In this document: piece after piece, positions 8,459-17,129 of the stretch
Layout of the letters: the number at the start of each line of letters is the position of its first letter
Position numbering within the stretch: position 1 is the stretch's first letter
DNA from: Oscillospiraceae bacterium
Lineage (GTDB): Bacteria; Bacillota; Clostridia; Oscillospirales; Oscillospiraceae
Length of the DNA stretch: 50,983 nucleotides
Assembly (NCBI GenBank): GCA_015067605.1
Contig: SVME01000005.1
Coordinates: forward strand, 1 to 50,983
Direction of reading: 5' to 3'
The notes under the pieces: generated by a model
Told to the model about the DNA's origin: nothing
The model's input: only the letters and a program-made list of their open reading frames with translations
Database searches by the model: none
Translations under genes and position numbers: made by a program

Positions 8459-8635
8459 AAATTATCGTTTATAGCAGCGCAAATGCGCTGCAATTGAAAA
8501 TTGATAATTGAGAATTGATAATTATTGTGTCGGCTTTGCCGACTAATTAAAATCATTTCCGTAAGGAAATACATTCATTTTCAATTTTCAACTTTCAATT
8601 CTCCATTCGGCGTTTACGCCGCTAAACGATAATTT
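8459..8635. repeat. Intergenic element C with perfect terminal inverted repeats
   Basis: A 13-bp perfect terminal repeat, AAATTATCGTTTA (8459-8471) and TAAACGATAATTT (8623-8635), bounds 177 bp without a gene. The interior is AT-rich and made of hairpins: GCAGCGCAAATGCGCTGC (8474-8491), GTCGGC/GCCGAC, TTTCC/GGAAA, CGGCG/CGCCG. Longer inverted arms of the AATTGAAAATTGATAATT type flank the centre. It fills most of the rpmF-der gap. Confidence 0.8.
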
Positions 8636-8664
8636 CGTTCATCAACATTCATGGCACTTTGGCA

Positions 8665-8693
8665 TTGCTTTTTCGGATTAATTGTGCCATAAT
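8665..8693 (+). promoter_or_regulatory. Promoter of the der-plsY-gpsA operon
   Basis: TTGCTT (8665-8670), a 17-bp spacer and an extended -10, TGC CATAAT (8685-8693). The -35 is weak, the extended -10 good. Confidence 0.5.
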
Positions 8694-8726
8694 ATATAAG
8701 ATATCCCTTAGAAAGGAAGTGATTGC

Positions 8727-10058
8727 ATGGCTAAACCTTTGGTGGCCATTGTTGGTCGCCCCAATGTTGGTAAATCCATGCTCTTCAATAAGCTGACTGG
8801 ACACCGCACCTCCATCGTGGAGGACACCCCCGGTGTGACTCGGGATCGCATCTATGGCGATTGCGAGTGGTGCGGCCGGCAGTTCAGTCTGGTGGACACC
8901 GGCGGTATCGAGCCGGGCACCGAGAACGATATGCTGAAATTTATGCGCCGTCAGGCAGAAATCGGCATTGAGCTGGCGGATGCGATTATAATGGTAGTGG
9001 ATGTCCGCTCCGGTGTTACCGCCGCCGATCAGGATGTGGCTACCATGCTGCGCAAGTCCCGTAAGCCCGTGTGTCTGGCGGTGAATAAGTGCGACTCCAT
9101 CGGCACCGTGAATCCGGATGTATTTGAGTTCTACGGCCTCGGTATCGGCGACCTGTTTGAAACCTCCGCCATCCACGGCCATGGCACCGGTGATATGCTG
9201 GACTGGGTGCTGGAGAACATCCCTGAGGATGACAGCGAGAACGAAGATGATGAAATCATCCACGTGGCCATCGTGGGCAAGCCCAATGTGGGCAAATCCA
9301 GCCTACTGAACCAGATTCTCGGTGAGGAGCGGGTCATCGTTTCCAACGTGGCCGGCACCACTCGTGATGCCATTGACTCTTACTATGAGAACGAAACGGG
9401 CAAGTATTGCCTGATCGACACCGCCGGTATGCGCCGCAAGAGCAAGGTGGATGACATTATTGAGAAGTACTCCAATATGCGCTCCATCAGCGCCATCGAG
9501 CGGGCGGATGTGTGCCTGATTCTAATTGACGCCAACGAGGGCGTGACGGAGCAAGATACCAAAATTGCCGGACTGGTTCATGAGGCCGGTAAGGCTGCCA
9601 TCATCGTGGTCAACAAATGGGATGCGGTGGAGGATAAGGAAACCAACACCATGCGTGATATGGAACGCTCTGTGCGGGATGGTCTGAGCTATATGACCTA
9701 TGCGCCTGTGATGTTTCTGTCGGCGCTGACCGGCTCTCGTGTGGATAAGCTGTTTCCTATGATTCAGGAGGTTCACAAGCAGAATACCAGCCGCATCACC
9801 ACCGGTGCGCTGAACAGTATTCTGGCGGAGGCCACTGCCCGTGTGCAGCCCCCCTCTGACAAGGGACGCCGGTTGAAGATCTACTATATGACGCAGGCTG
9901 GTACGAAGCCCCCTCATTTCGTCATTTTCTGCAACGATGCGCGACTGTTCCATTTCTCTTATCAGCGGTATCTGGAAAATCAGATTCGTGAGGTTTTCGG
10001 CCTGAAGGGAACCCCTATGCGCATAACCATTCGCCAGAAGGGCGATAAGGAGGAATGA
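8727..10058 (+). CDS. der: Ribosome-assembly GTPase Der (EngA)
   Basis: An essential GTPase with two tandem G domains that acts in 50S subunit maturation. The first G domain has GRPNVGKS (10-17), DTGG and NKCD. The second has GKPNVGKS, DTAGMRRK and NKWD. The C-terminal KH-like domain fills roughly 355-443. The length of 443 residues is normal. The residue after the first P-loop Ser is Met where Thr is usual, a mild change. GAAAGGAAGTG precedes the ATG at 8727. The gene leads a three-gene operon with phospholipid genes. Confidence 0.97.
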   Translation: MAKPLVAIVGRPNVGKSMLFNKLTGHRTSIVEDTPGVTRDRIYGDCEWCGRQFSLVDTGGIEPGTENDMLKFMRRQAEIGIELADAIIMVVDVRSGVTAADQDVATMLRKSRKPVCLAVNKCDSIGTVNPDVFEFYGLGIGDLFETSAIHGHGTGDMLDWVLENIPEDDSENEDDEIIHVAIVGKPNVGKSSLLNQILGEERVIVSNVAGTTRDAIDSYYENETGKYCLIDTAGMRRKSKVDDIIEKYSNMRSISAIERADVCLILIDANEGVTEQDTKIAGLVHEAGKAAIIVVNKWDAVEDKETNTMRDMERSVRDGLSYMTYAPVMFLSALTGSRVDKLFPMIQEVHKQNTSRITTGALNSILAEATARVQPPSDKGRRLKIYYMTQAGTKPPHFVIFCNDARLFHFSYQRYLENQIREVFGLKGTPMRITIRQKGDKEE

Positions 10059-10060
10059 GC

Positions 10061-10687
10061 ATGTGGTATCCGATTTTGATTACAGTGCTGGTCAGTTACC
10101 TGCTGGGTAATTTGAACGGTGCGGTGCTGATGTCCAGCCTGATGGCTCATGAGGATGTGCGCAGCCACGGCAGCGGCAATGCTGGCCTGACCAATTTCGC
10201 ACGGAACTACGGCGGCATTGGCTCTCTGGGCGTGATTCTGGTGGATGGCGGCAAGGCGGTGCTGGCCTGCCTGCTGGGTGGCCTGCTGCTGGAGCCCTAC
10301 GGCATGACGTTGGAGGGCATGACCATCGGTGGTTTGGCCCTGATGATTGGTCACGATTTTCCTGTGCTGCTGGGCTTCAAGGGCGGCAAGGGTATCCTCA
10401 GCGGCTGCCTGATTGCCTTTACCATTGACTGGAGAATCGGTACGCTGATTTTGGCTATTTTCGCAGTGATTTATTTGATTACCGGCTATGTTTCTTTGGG
10501 CTCTGTGATTGCTTCGGCGGCCTTTGGTGTTGGCTTCGCCATTTTCCACCACGACAATCTGGTGGTGATGATTTGCGGACTGGCCATGGGTGTGCTGGCG
10601 GTGTTTATGCATCGGAGCAATATCGTGCGGCTGGTGAAGGGACAGGAACGGAAGACCAATCTGTTTAAGAAAGGATCGAAAAAATGA
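10061..10687 (+). CDS. plsY: Acyl-phosphate:glycerol-3-phosphate acyltransferase
   Basis: PlsY is a membrane enzyme that transfers an acyl group from acyl-phosphate to glycerol-3-phosphate, the first acylation in phosphatidic acid synthesis. This protein has 208 residues, about five membrane segments, the loop SHGSGNAGLTNFARNYGG corresponding to the family motif GSGN.G.TN..R, and the later GFKGGKG loop. I chose the ATG at 10061 because AAGGAGG (10047-10053) is then 7 bases away. The ATG at 10055 overlaps the der stop but is too close to that site. The next gene, gpsA, makes its substrate. Confidence 0.95.
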   Translation: MWYPILITVLVSYLLGNLNGAVLMSSLMAHEDVRSHGSGNAGLTNFARNYGGIGSLGVILVDGGKAVLACLLGGLLLEPYGMTLEGMTIGGLALMIGHDFPVLLGFKGGKGILSGCLIAFTIDWRIGTLILAIFAVIYLITGYVSLGSVIASAAFGVGFAIFHHDNLVVMICGLAMGVLAVFMHRSNIVRLVKGQERKTNLFKKGSKK

Positions 10688-11682
10688 AAGTTGCTGTGGT
10701 TGGCAGCGGCGCATGGGGCACTGCTCTGGCGATTCGCCTGTGTAAGAATGGTTATGATGTGATCATGTGGACCTTTGAAAAAGAACTCATTCCCCAGATG
10801 GAGAATGAGCGGCTCAATATTCGTCTGCCCGGTGCGGTGCTGCCGGAGGGATTGAAGATTTCTCCGGATTACGCCTGCGTCAGCGGTTGCAAAATGGTGG
10901 TTGTGGCTGCGCCGTCTTTCCCTATTCGTAGCGTCAGCCGTGGAATCGCGCCGTACATCGATGAGGATGCGGTGGTGGTTTCCGTCACCAAGGGCATTGA
11001 ACAGGGGACTCAGATGCGGATGTCCGAGGTGGTGGCGCAGGAGACCGGAAGAACCGTTGTGGTACTCACTGGCCCCAGCCATGCGGAGGAAGTGGCGCTG
11101 GATGTGCCTACCGGCTGCGTTTCTGCCTGTGTGGACAAGGCTATGGCGGAGTTCGTTCAGGATGCTTTCATGTCCGAAACTTTTCGCATTTACACCAGTC
11201 CTGATGCCATCGGTGCGGAGCTGGGTGCGGCGTTGAAGAATGTTATCGCCTTGTGCGCCGGCGTCACCGACGGTTTGGGCTATGGCGACAACACCAAGGC
11301 TATGCTTATGACCAGAGGTTTGACCGAGATGGCCCGCCTGGGCATCTCCATGGGCGCAAGCAAGGATACCTTCGCCGGTCTGGCCGGCGTGGGCGATTTG
11401 ATTGTCACCTGCACTTCCATGCACTCCAGAAACCGCAGGGCCGGTATCCTGATTGGTCAAGGTAAGTCTGTGGATGAGGCAATGAAGGAAGTGGGCGCTG
11501 TGGTGGAGGGCTACTACGCCGCAGCTGCTGCTTATGAGCTGTGCCAGCGGCAGGGTGTGGATATGCCTATCGTTACTGCGGCGTATCAGTGCCTGTACGA
11601 AGGCAAGAGCGCCAAGGAGGCGGTGCGTGACCTGCTGGGTCGCCAGAAGCGTTCCGAGCAGGAAGACGCTGGTTGGCTGTGA
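10684..11682 (+). CDS. gpsA: NAD(P)-dependent glycerol-3-phosphate dehydrogenase
   Basis: GpsA reduces dihydroxyacetone phosphate to sn-glycerol-3-phosphate, the backbone of phospholipids. This protein has 332 residues, a Rossmann motif GSGAWGTAL (7-15), the LTGPSHAEEV segment, and the GAALKNVIAL segment holding the catalytic lysine. The ATG overlaps the plsY stop as ATGA, implying translational coupling. Placing gpsA directly after plsY puts synthesis and first use of glycerol-3-phosphate on one transcript. A strong terminator follows. Confidence 0.97.
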   Translation: MKVAVVGSGAWGTALAIRLCKNGYDVIMWTFEKELIPQMENERLNIRLPGAVLPEGLKISPDYACVSGCKMVVVAAPSFPIRSVSRGIAPYIDEDAVVVSVTKGIEQGTQMRMSEVVAQETGRTVVVLTGPSHAEEVALDVPTGCVSACVDKAMAEFVQDAFMSETFRIYTSPDAIGAELGAALKNVIALCAGVTDGLGYGDNTKAMLMTRGLTEMARLGISMGASKDTFAGLAGVGDLIVTCTSMHSRNRRAGILIGQGKSVDEAMKEVGAVVEGYYAAAAAYELCQRQGVDMPIVTAAYQCLYEGKSAKEAVRDLLGRQKRSEQEDAGWL

Positions 11683-11692
11683 TACATGATAA

Positions 11693-11723
11693 ACGGGTCT
11701 GCCCAGTGCAGACCCGTTTTTTA
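11693..11723. terminator. Terminator between gpsA and mnmA (convergent)
   Basis: A 10-bp perfect stem ACGGGTCTGC / GCAGACCCGT (11693-11702 with 11708-11717) is followed on plus by TTTTTTA, the main direction. On minus it is followed by TTTATCATG, so it may also serve mnmA weakly. Confidence 0.88.
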
Positions 11724-12764
11724 TAGAACCTTGGTGATGGTGCCGCCGCCGAGAACCATGTCCTCTTGGTATAGGACAACTGCCTGACCGGGGGTGATGG
11801 CTCGCTGGGGCTGGTCAAATTCTATGCGGGCGATGCCTTCGCCCTCAGGATAGATGGTGGCTGGCTGCTCGGTCATGCGGGAGCGGGTTTTGGCCATGGC
11901 CCGCATGGGAGCGGCAGGCTCAGGGATGCTAATCCAGTTCCAATCCTTGGCCAGAAGGTTTTTTTGGAACAGCGCTTCGTTGGGACCCACGGTGACGGTG
12001 TTGGCGCACATATCTTTGCCGCAGACGTACACCGGCTGTCCCATAGCCAGTCCCAAGCCCTTCCGCTGTCCCAGCGTGTAAGCAATGGCACCTTGATGCT
12101 GTCCGACCATGTTGCCATTTTGGTCTAAAAAGTTGCCGCAGGGATAGTTCTTGCCGGTATACTGCCGCAAAAAGGACACATAATCCCCATCCGGAACGAA
12201 GCAAATGTCTTGGCTGTCCCGCTTGCGGGCATTCAGGAAGCCTTGCGCCTGTGCTACCTGACGGGCCTGCTCCTTTGTCAGTTCACCCAAGGGGAAACGG
12301 ATGTGGGCAAGCTGCTCCTGCGTCAGAGAATACAGAAAATAGCTTTGATCTTTTGCGCTGTCCACAGCCTTATAGAGTTGATAACGCTCGCCGGATTGGA
12401 TGCGGGCATAGTGACCGGTGACCACATACCCACAGCCAAGGGCGATGGCTTGTTCCAGCAAAGCTCCAAATTTTAAATGACGGTTACAAAGGATACATGG
12501 ATTGGGGGTCAGTCCCTGTTCATAGGCTTCTGCAAAAGGGGTCATGACCGCTTCTTGAAACGACTTAGTCATATCGAAAACGTAAAAAGGCATTCCCAGC
12601 CCCTGTGCAACAGCCTGTGCGTCATGGATATCCTGACCGGTGCTATCCAGAAGACGCATGGTGGCGCCGATGCAGTCAAAGCCTTCCTGCATGGTCAGAT
12701 ATGCGGCAACGGAGCTGTCAACGCCGCCGCTCATGGCAATCATTGCCCGTGGATGCTGCTTCAT
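11721..12764 (-). CDS. mnmA: tRNA-uridine 2-sulfurtransferase
   Basis: MnmA thiolates U34 at carbon 2 in tRNA-Lys, -Glu and -Gln, using ATP and a sulfur carrier. The PP-loop SGGVDSS is at residues 12-18. The two active-site cysteines are visible in NPCILCNRHLKF and SQDICFVPDGDY. The C-terminal beta-barrel part ends near LYQEDMVLGGGTI. I start it at 12764 (MKQHPRAMIAMSGG) because GAGGAGG lies six bases upstream; a longer frame from 12821 adds 19 residues without a ribosome binding site and would overlap the promoter. Confidence 0.96.
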   Translation of the reverse strand: MKQHPRAMIAMSGGVDSSVAAYLTMQEGFDCIGATMRLLDSTGQDIHDAQAVAQGLGMPFYVFDMTKSFQEAVMTPFAEAYEQGLTPNPCILCNRHLKFGALLEQAIALGCGYVVTGHYARIQSGERYQLYKAVDSAKDQSYFLYSLTQEQLAHIRFPLGELTKEQARQVAQAQGFLNARKRDSQDICFVPDGDYVSFLRQYTGKNYPCGNFLDQNGNMVGQHQGAIAYTLGQRKGLGLAMGQPVYVCGKDMCANTVTVGPNEALFQKNLLAKDWNWISIPEPAAPMRAMAKTRSRMTEQPATIYPEGEGIARIEFDQPQRAITPGQAVVLYQEDMVLGGGTITKVL

Positions 12765-12792
12765 GGGAATCCTCCTCGATGATGTTAGGCTT

Positions 12793-12821
12793 ATTTTATC
12801 ACAGCCAAACGGGGTTGGCAA
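12793..12821 (-). promoter_or_regulatory. Promoter of mnmA
   Basis: On the minus strand TTGCCA (12821-12816), a 17-bp spacer and TAAAAT (12798-12793). Confidence 0.7.
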
Positions 12822-12936
12822 TAGGGTGGGGGAAATTCCTATTATTTACTAAAATTTCACTAGATTTAGATAGTTTACACAAGATATGAACAGAAATCAT
12901 GTGAAATACGTCGAGTTATGGTAAACCGGAAAGACC

Positions 12937-12965
12937 TTGAAAAATCGACAGCAATCTGCTATAAT
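12937..12965 (+). promoter_or_regulatory. Promoter of the secreted lysozyme gene
   Basis: TTGAAA (12937-12942), a 17-bp spacer and an extended -10 TGCTATAAT (12957-12965). Confidence 0.85.
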
Positions 12966-13003
12966 GTTAAACGTCAAAGTTTGAGCTTAAGGAGAAGATG
13001 CCC

Positions 13004-16000
13004 ATGAAGAAAAGACTGATAAGTTTGTGTCTTGTTTTTGCGGTTATTACCGGTCTGTTTGCTCTGGCACCGGTTTCCGCTGCTTCCGACATGAAGACCA
13101 GCGACTCTGGCCTTGACCTCATCAAGCAGTTTGAAGGATTTTCCGGAACGCCCTACCGGGATACCGACGGTCACTACACCATCGGTTACGGTACGCGCTG
13201 TCCGACGGATATGATCGAGTATTATATGCAAACGCCTATGACCCACGAAGAAGCAGAGGCGGAGCTACGCAAGGAAGTGCTTACATACGAAAAAGCGGTG
13301 AATTCCTTTATTGACCGCCATGGCGTGACCTTCACCCAGCAGCAGTTCGATGCGGTGGTTTCGCTGGTCTATAATGTGGGCCCGAGCTGGCTGACCAAGG
13401 GCGGTACACTGATTAACGCCCTCGCCGGTGGAGCTACCGGTAATGAGCTGATTTATGCCTTTACCATTTACTCCATGTCCGGCGGCAACCGGAGCGTGGG
13501 TCATGTGAAGCGTCGCCTGGCTGAGGCCAATGCCTACCTCAATGGCGTGTTCAGTCGTGAACTGCCGGACAATTACGCATATGTGATTTATGACGGCCGT
13601 GGTGGCACGGTCAGCAGCTACAATGTTCAGGGCTTCGATGCGGATTTGACGGCGGTGCCTATGGTTTCTGCCAGTCGGGACGGTTACGAGTTCAAGGGCT
13701 GGCATACTGCAATTACCGGCGGCCAGGTGGTTACGCTGCTGGATCATTCTACTAAAAACATCACCCTGTACGCCCAGTGGGAAGCGCTGAGCGGTGAGGT
13801 TGTGCCGGATGACAAGCCTGTGGAGCCGCCCGTGGAGTTGCCTGCACCCGACGAGAAAGAACTGGTGGTTACGGTCGATGCGAACGATGTCAATGTTCGC
13901 AGGGGCCCCGGCCTGAGCTATGGCGTTGTAGCCAAGGCCAACGAAGGGGACAAGCTGGTGATTACCGATGTGGTGGAGAGCGACGGCTATATCTGGGGTC
14001 AGTTCGATAAGGGCTGGATTGCGCTGGAGTACACCGATTACCAGCAGGAGGGTACCTGTAAGCACAAATATGTAGTTTCCGCAGAGAAGACTCCGACCTG
14101 CACGGAAGCGGGGAGTGTGACATACACTTGTGAAAGCTGTGGCGATTCCTACACGGAAACCCGTGGTGCCACCGGTCATGATTACGCCGCCGCCACCTGC
14201 ACCGCTGCCAAGAAGTGCAAGATTTGCGGCGCTACCTCCGGAAGCGCATTGGGTCACAATTATTCTGCCGCTACCTGTACGGCAGCCAAGAAGTGTAAGG
14301 TTTGTGGCGCTATCTCCGGAAATGCACTGGGTCACAATTATTCTGCCGCTACCTGTACGGCAGCTAAGAAGTGTAAGACCTGCGGTGTTACCTCCGGCTC
14401 CGCGCTGGGCCACAGCTACAATAAAGGAATTTGCACCCGTTGCGGTCATGTGAACGGCGAGAAGGTTACGGTCACCGGAACCTCCGTCAATGTGCGCTCC
14501 GGCCCAGGTACCAGCTATAAGGTGGTGACCTCTGCGAAAAAGGGTGATGTCATCGTAATCACCGAAAGCCGCTGGGAGGGGGGCTACCTGTGGGGTAAGT
14601 TCGACAAGGGGTGGATTTCCCTGCGGTACACCACCTATGATAAGGAATCTACCGATCCCTGCGTCCATGATTACAACGTCAGCAGCAAAACCCCGGCCAC
14701 CTGCACCAATAAAGGCAGCGTGACCTTTACCTGCAGCAACTGTAAGGATAGCTACACGGATACTGCTCCCGCCAAGGGACATGATTACGGCGTGAATGGT
14801 TTGTGCGTATCCTGTGGTGCCAAGAATCCAAATTTCAAGGGAATGAACGTTACGGTTACTGCAAATAGTGTGAACCTGCGCAGCGGTGCGGGCTTGAGCT
14901 ATGGCACCGTAGGCAGTGTCAGTACCGGCGCAAAGCTTTCCATTACTGACGTGAAGCAGAATGACGGTTACCTTTGGGGCAAGTCCTCCAAGGGCTGGAT
15001 TGCGCTGAAGTATACTAATTACGACAAGGTAATCGTAGACTCCTGCGACCATGACTATTCCATTACCGGAAAAAAGGATGCTACCTGTGCTGCTGGTGGC
15101 AGTGTGAGCTACACCTGTGATTACTGCGGTCATTCCTATACGCAAACCTCCGCTACGAAGCCACATACTTACAATGCTGCTACCTGCACCAAGCCCAAGA
15201 CCTGCAAGAACTGCGGCGCTACCTCCGGAGCCGCTCTGGGCCATAAGTATAGTGAAGCTACCTGTACAGCGGCCAGAAAGTGCGCTACCTGCGGTGCTAC
15301 TTCCGGCAGTGCGCTGGGGCACAAGTATGGCACCGATGGACTGTGCAGCCGCTGCGGCGGAAAGAATCCTAACTACAAGCCCAACACAACGGTGACGAAG
15401 CTTTACGCAACGGTCATCAACACGGATACGCTGAATATCCGCAAGACTCCCAATGGTACCATCGTAGGTGTTCTGTACAAGGGCGATCGTGTGGAGATTC
15501 TGGAGCAGAAAACCGTCAGCGGCAAGCTGTGGGGACGTTGCTCCAAGGGATGGATTTTCATCCATTCCTACGGAAAGCTGGAAACTGTAACGGAAACTGA
15601 TACTCCCGCTACAAAGCCCGATACCACCCCAGACACCAACAAGAAGGTCACGGTGGTGAAGCTCTATGCTACTGTAGTCAATACCAATTCTCTGAATATC
15701 CGTGTCACCCCCAATGGTAGCATCTGTGGAACGCTGAAGAAGGGTGAGAAGGTAGAGATTCTGGAGCAGACAACTCTCAACGGTAAACTGTGGGGCCGCT
15801 GCTCCAAGGGTTGGATCTTCATTGAAACCTACGGAAAGATGGAAACGGTGAAGACAACCGTGGAGGCTTCGACTCTGAAAGGCAAGACCGCTGTGGTCAA
15901 TGCGTCTGGCCTGAAGGTTCGTTCCGGTACAGGTTCTCAATATGCGGTGGTCTATGTGCTTCCAAAGGACACGACGGTTGTGATTTTGGAGGAAAAGACG

Positions 16001-16063
16001 GTAGATGGTCTTGTCTGGGCCAAAATCAACATCGGTTGGGTCAGTGCCAGATACCTGAAATAA
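13004..16063 (+). CDS. Secreted T4-type (GH24) lysozyme with six SH3-like domains and Cys-rich repeats
   Basis: A 1019-residue exported protein: signal peptide (1-27, ending SAAS) and a phage-type muramidase domain (about 33-180). The lysozyme triad is visible as E44 (QFEGF), D53 and T59 (TIGYG), with exactly the E11-D20-T26 spacing of T4 lysozyme, so the enzyme should be active. Then come one InlB-type beta repeat (about 190-260, GYEFKGW ... ITLYAQW) and six bacterial SH3 domains (about 286-346, 487-546, 615-673, 797-863, 882-949, 962-1019; NVRRGPG, NVRSGPG, NLRSGAG, NIRKTPNG, NIRVTPNG, KVRSGTG). Between the first four SH3 domains lie Cys-rich segments with CxxC pairs. The start at 13004 is chosen over 12998 because AAGGAGA is then correctly spaced. 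Likely role: cell-wall remodelling or killing of competitors (inference). Confidence 0.9.
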   Translation: MKKRLISLCLVFAVITGLFALAPVSAASDMKTSDSGLDLIKQFEGFSGTPYRDTDGHYTIGYGTRCPTDMIEYYMQTPMTHEEAEAELRKEVLTYEKAVNSFIDRHGVTFTQQQFDAVVSLVYNVGPSWLTKGGTLINALAGGATGNELIYAFTIYSMSGGNRSVGHVKRRLAEANAYLNGVFSRELPDNYAYVIYDGRGGTVSSYNVQGFDADLTAVPMVSASRDGYEFKGWHTAITGGQVVTLLDHSTKNITLYAQWEALSGEVVPDDKPVEPPVELPAPDEKELVVTVDANDVNVRRGPGLSYGVVAKANEGDKLVITDVVESDGYIWGQFDKGWIALEYTDYQQEGTCKHKYVVSAEKTPTCTEAGSVTYTCESCGDSYTETRGATGHDYAAATCTAAKKCKICGATSGSALGHNYSAATCTAAKKCKVCGAISGNALGHNYSAATCTAAKKCKTCGVTSGSALGHSYNKGICTRCGHVNGEKVTVTGTSVNVRSGPGTSYKVVTSAKKGDVIVITESRWEGGYLWGKFDKGWISLRYTTYDKESTDPCVHDYNVSSKTPATCTNKGSVTFTCSNCKDSYTDTAPAKGHDYGVNGLCVSCGAKNPNFKGMNVTVTANSVNLRSGAGLSYGTVGSVSTGAKLSITDVKQNDGYLWGKSSKGWIALKYTNYDKVIVDSCDHDYSITGKKDATCAAGGSVSYTCDYCGHSYTQTSATKPHTYNAATCTKPKTCKNCGATSGAALGHKYSEATCTAARKCATCGATSGSALGHKYGTDGLCSRCGGKNPNYKPNTTVTKLYATVINTDTLNIRKTPNGTIVGVLYKGDRVEILEQKTVSGKLWGRCSKGWIFIHSYGKLETVTETDTPATKPDTTPDTNKKVTVVKLYATVVNTNSLNIRVTPNGSICGTLKKGEKVEILEQTTLNGKLWGRCSKGWIFIETYGKMETVKTTVEASTLKGKTAVVNASGLKVRSGTGSQYAVVYVLPKDTTVVILEEKTVDGLVWAKINIGWVSARYLK
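14177..14410 (+). repeat. Three 78-bp tandem repeats coding for 26-residue Cys-rich units
   Basis: Three consecutive units start at 14177, 14255 and 14333. Each codes for a pattern H-x-Y-x(3)-A-T-C-T-A-A-K-K-C-K-x-C-G ... A-L-G. Units 2 and 3 are almost identical in DNA, suggesting recent duplication. Two diverged units of the same 78-bp length lie at 15164-15319 in the same gene. Confidence 0.85.
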
Positions 16064-16069
16064 CGATGA

Positions 16070-16102
16070 AAAGCGACGGAATGTTGAATTCCGTCGCTTT
16101 TT
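16070..16102 (+). terminator. Terminator of the lysozyme gene
   Basis: A 13-bp perfect stem AAAGCGACGGAAT / ATTCCGTCGCTTT (16070-16082 with 16088-16100), followed by a T run. Confidence 0.92.
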
Positions 16103-16106
16103 ACCA

Positions 16107-16135
16107 TTGCAATCAATTAGGGGATATGCTATAAT
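16107..16135 (+). promoter_or_regulatory. Promoter of the small membrane protein gene
   Basis: TTGCAA (16107-16112), a 17-bp spacer and TATAAT (16130-16135) with an extended TGC. Confidence 0.85.
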
Positions 16136-16166
16136 ATTTCAATGTGAAGAAGGGAGGATTTGTGGT

Positions 16167-16649
16167 ATGGTTCACAAGCACCGCCGTCATCATAAAAAGA
16201 AATATTACAGTGTCACGGATCGTCCGTCTTTCAAGATTGTAGGTTCAATCCTTACGGCAATCCTGTTTTTGCTGTTGTACTATTTGATTGTCATTTTAAT
16301 GGAGAATCCTAGCTTTGCGCTGATTTGCTCCATACCATGTGTGATTCTGTTGATTTGGGTGGCGGTAAAGCAGCGATATTTCTGGTGGATTTGGCTTCTC
16401 GGCGCCTGCCCCTGTGTGGTGTTGATGGTGTTTTTCCGTCAGCCGCTACTGTCCTTTGTCGTGCAGACCGTTTATTGGGCTATGACTTACGGAATGTGCC
16501 AGTGGCTGATCTGCGTCGACTCCAAAGCCAAGCACCGTGCGAAGATGAAGCGTTCTTCCCGTGGGCATCATTCCCATTCTTCCCACCAGCCGCCGGCTCC
16601 CCGTCCCAAAGACGAGCTGCTGGAAAAGCTGTTTGCAGATGTAGAATAA
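16167..16649 (+). CDS. Small membrane protein of unknown function
   Basis: A 160-residue protein with a strongly basic His/Lys-rich N-terminus (HKHRRHHKKK), three to four hydrophobic segments (about 25-48, 52-70, 76-98, 100-118) and a basic, His/Ser-rich cytoplasmic tail (KRSSRGHHSHSSHQPP) ending in an acidic helix (ELLEKLFADVE). I do not recognise a family. AGGGAGG lies nine bases before the ATG at 16167. It is a single-gene unit with its own promoter and terminator. The His-rich ends could bind metal, but nothing else supports that. Confidence 0.75.
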   Translation: MVHKHRRHHKKKYYSVTDRPSFKIVGSILTAILFLLLYYLIVILMENPSFALICSIPCVILLIWVAVKQRYFWWIWLLGACPCVVLMVFFRQPLLSFVVQTVYWAMTYGMCQWLICVDSKAKHRAKMKRSSRGHHSHSSHQPPAPRPKDELLEKLFADVE

Positions 16650-16650
16650 A

Positions 16651-16684
16651 AGCAGTACGGAATGTGTCCGTACTGCTTCTTTTA
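16651..16684. terminator. Bidirectional terminator between convergent genes
   Basis: An 11-bp stem AGCAGTACGGA / TCCGTACTGCT (16651-16661 with 16667-16677). Plus strand continues TCTTTT; minus strand continues TTTTATTC. Confidence 0.88.
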
Positions 16685-17068
16685 TAGCTTGGAATAGGTT
16701 TTATCCAGAAAACGCTGGCTGGTAACGATGCAGCGCTTGTGGGTGCCCTCGCCAATGACACCGGCCTCGTCGTAGGCGGTGATTTGGAAGGTGATAATCT
16801 TGCCTTCGACAGCGGTGATCTCAGCCTCTGCCCGAACCTCCAAACCAACGGGGGTGGCGGAAACATGGCGGATGTTCAGCTCGGTGCCGACGGATGTCTG
16901 GCCTTCGCCCAAGGCAGATTCAATGGCCTCGCAGGCTGCACCCTCCATCAGTGCTACCATGCACGGGGTGGCGTAGACCAGCAAAGAGCCGGAGCCGACC
17001 TCTGCGGCGGTGTCTTCTTTTTCTACGAGGGTGGATGCCGCACCCTTCATACCAATGGTGATTTCCAT
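16682..17068 (-). CDS. Hot-dog-fold thioesterase, FlK-like family
   Basis: A 128-residue single-domain protein with the pattern of the fluoroacetyl-CoA thioesterase-like (FlK) hot-dog family: N-terminal KGAASTLVEKEDTAAEVGSG, then VYATPCMVALMEGAACEAIE (the helix wrapped by the sheet), SVGTELNIRHVSATPVG, and the closing EGTHKRCIV strand. It should hydrolyse or bind an acyl-CoA; the real substrate is unknown, and fluoroacetyl-CoA is unlikely. I start it at 17068 because GGAGG is then correctly spaced; the longer frame from 17104 begins inside the promoter region. Confidence 0.85.
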   Translation of the reverse strand: MEITIGMKGAASTLVEKEDTAAEVGSGSLLVYATPCMVALMEGAACEAIESALGEGQTSVGTELNIRHVSATPVGLEVRAEAEITAVEGKIITFQITAYDEAGVIGEGTHKRCIVTSQRFLDKTYSKL

Positions 17069-17092
17069 GATACAATCCTCCTTTTTTATAAA

Positions 17093-17121
17093 AATATATC
17101 GCACCTTGTGAGATAAGTCAA
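17093..17121 (-). promoter_or_regulatory. Promoter of the FlK-like thioesterase gene
   Basis: On the minus strand TTGACT (17121-17116), a 17-bp spacer and TATATT (17098-17093). Its -35 is only eight bases from that of the divergent pncB promoter, so the two may interfere. Confidence 0.7.
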
Positions 17122-17129
17122 TAAAGGGA

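Noticed and set aside
12850-12910. TTTCAC ... GTGAAA dyad upstream of the lysozyme gene
   Set aside because: The arms are six bases and more than 40 bases apart in AT-rich DNA, which is expected by chance.
14177-15319. CRISPR-like array of regularly spaced repeats
   Set aside because: The repeats are contiguous 78-bp coding units in frame within the lysozyme gene, with no unique spacers.
13265-15940. A very long open frame (891 codons) on the minus strand, antisense to the lysozyme gene
   Set aside because: It has no ribosome binding site, its translation is a repetitive mirror of the sense repeats, and the sense gene has a promoter, signal peptide and catalytic triad. It is a codon-usage shadow.
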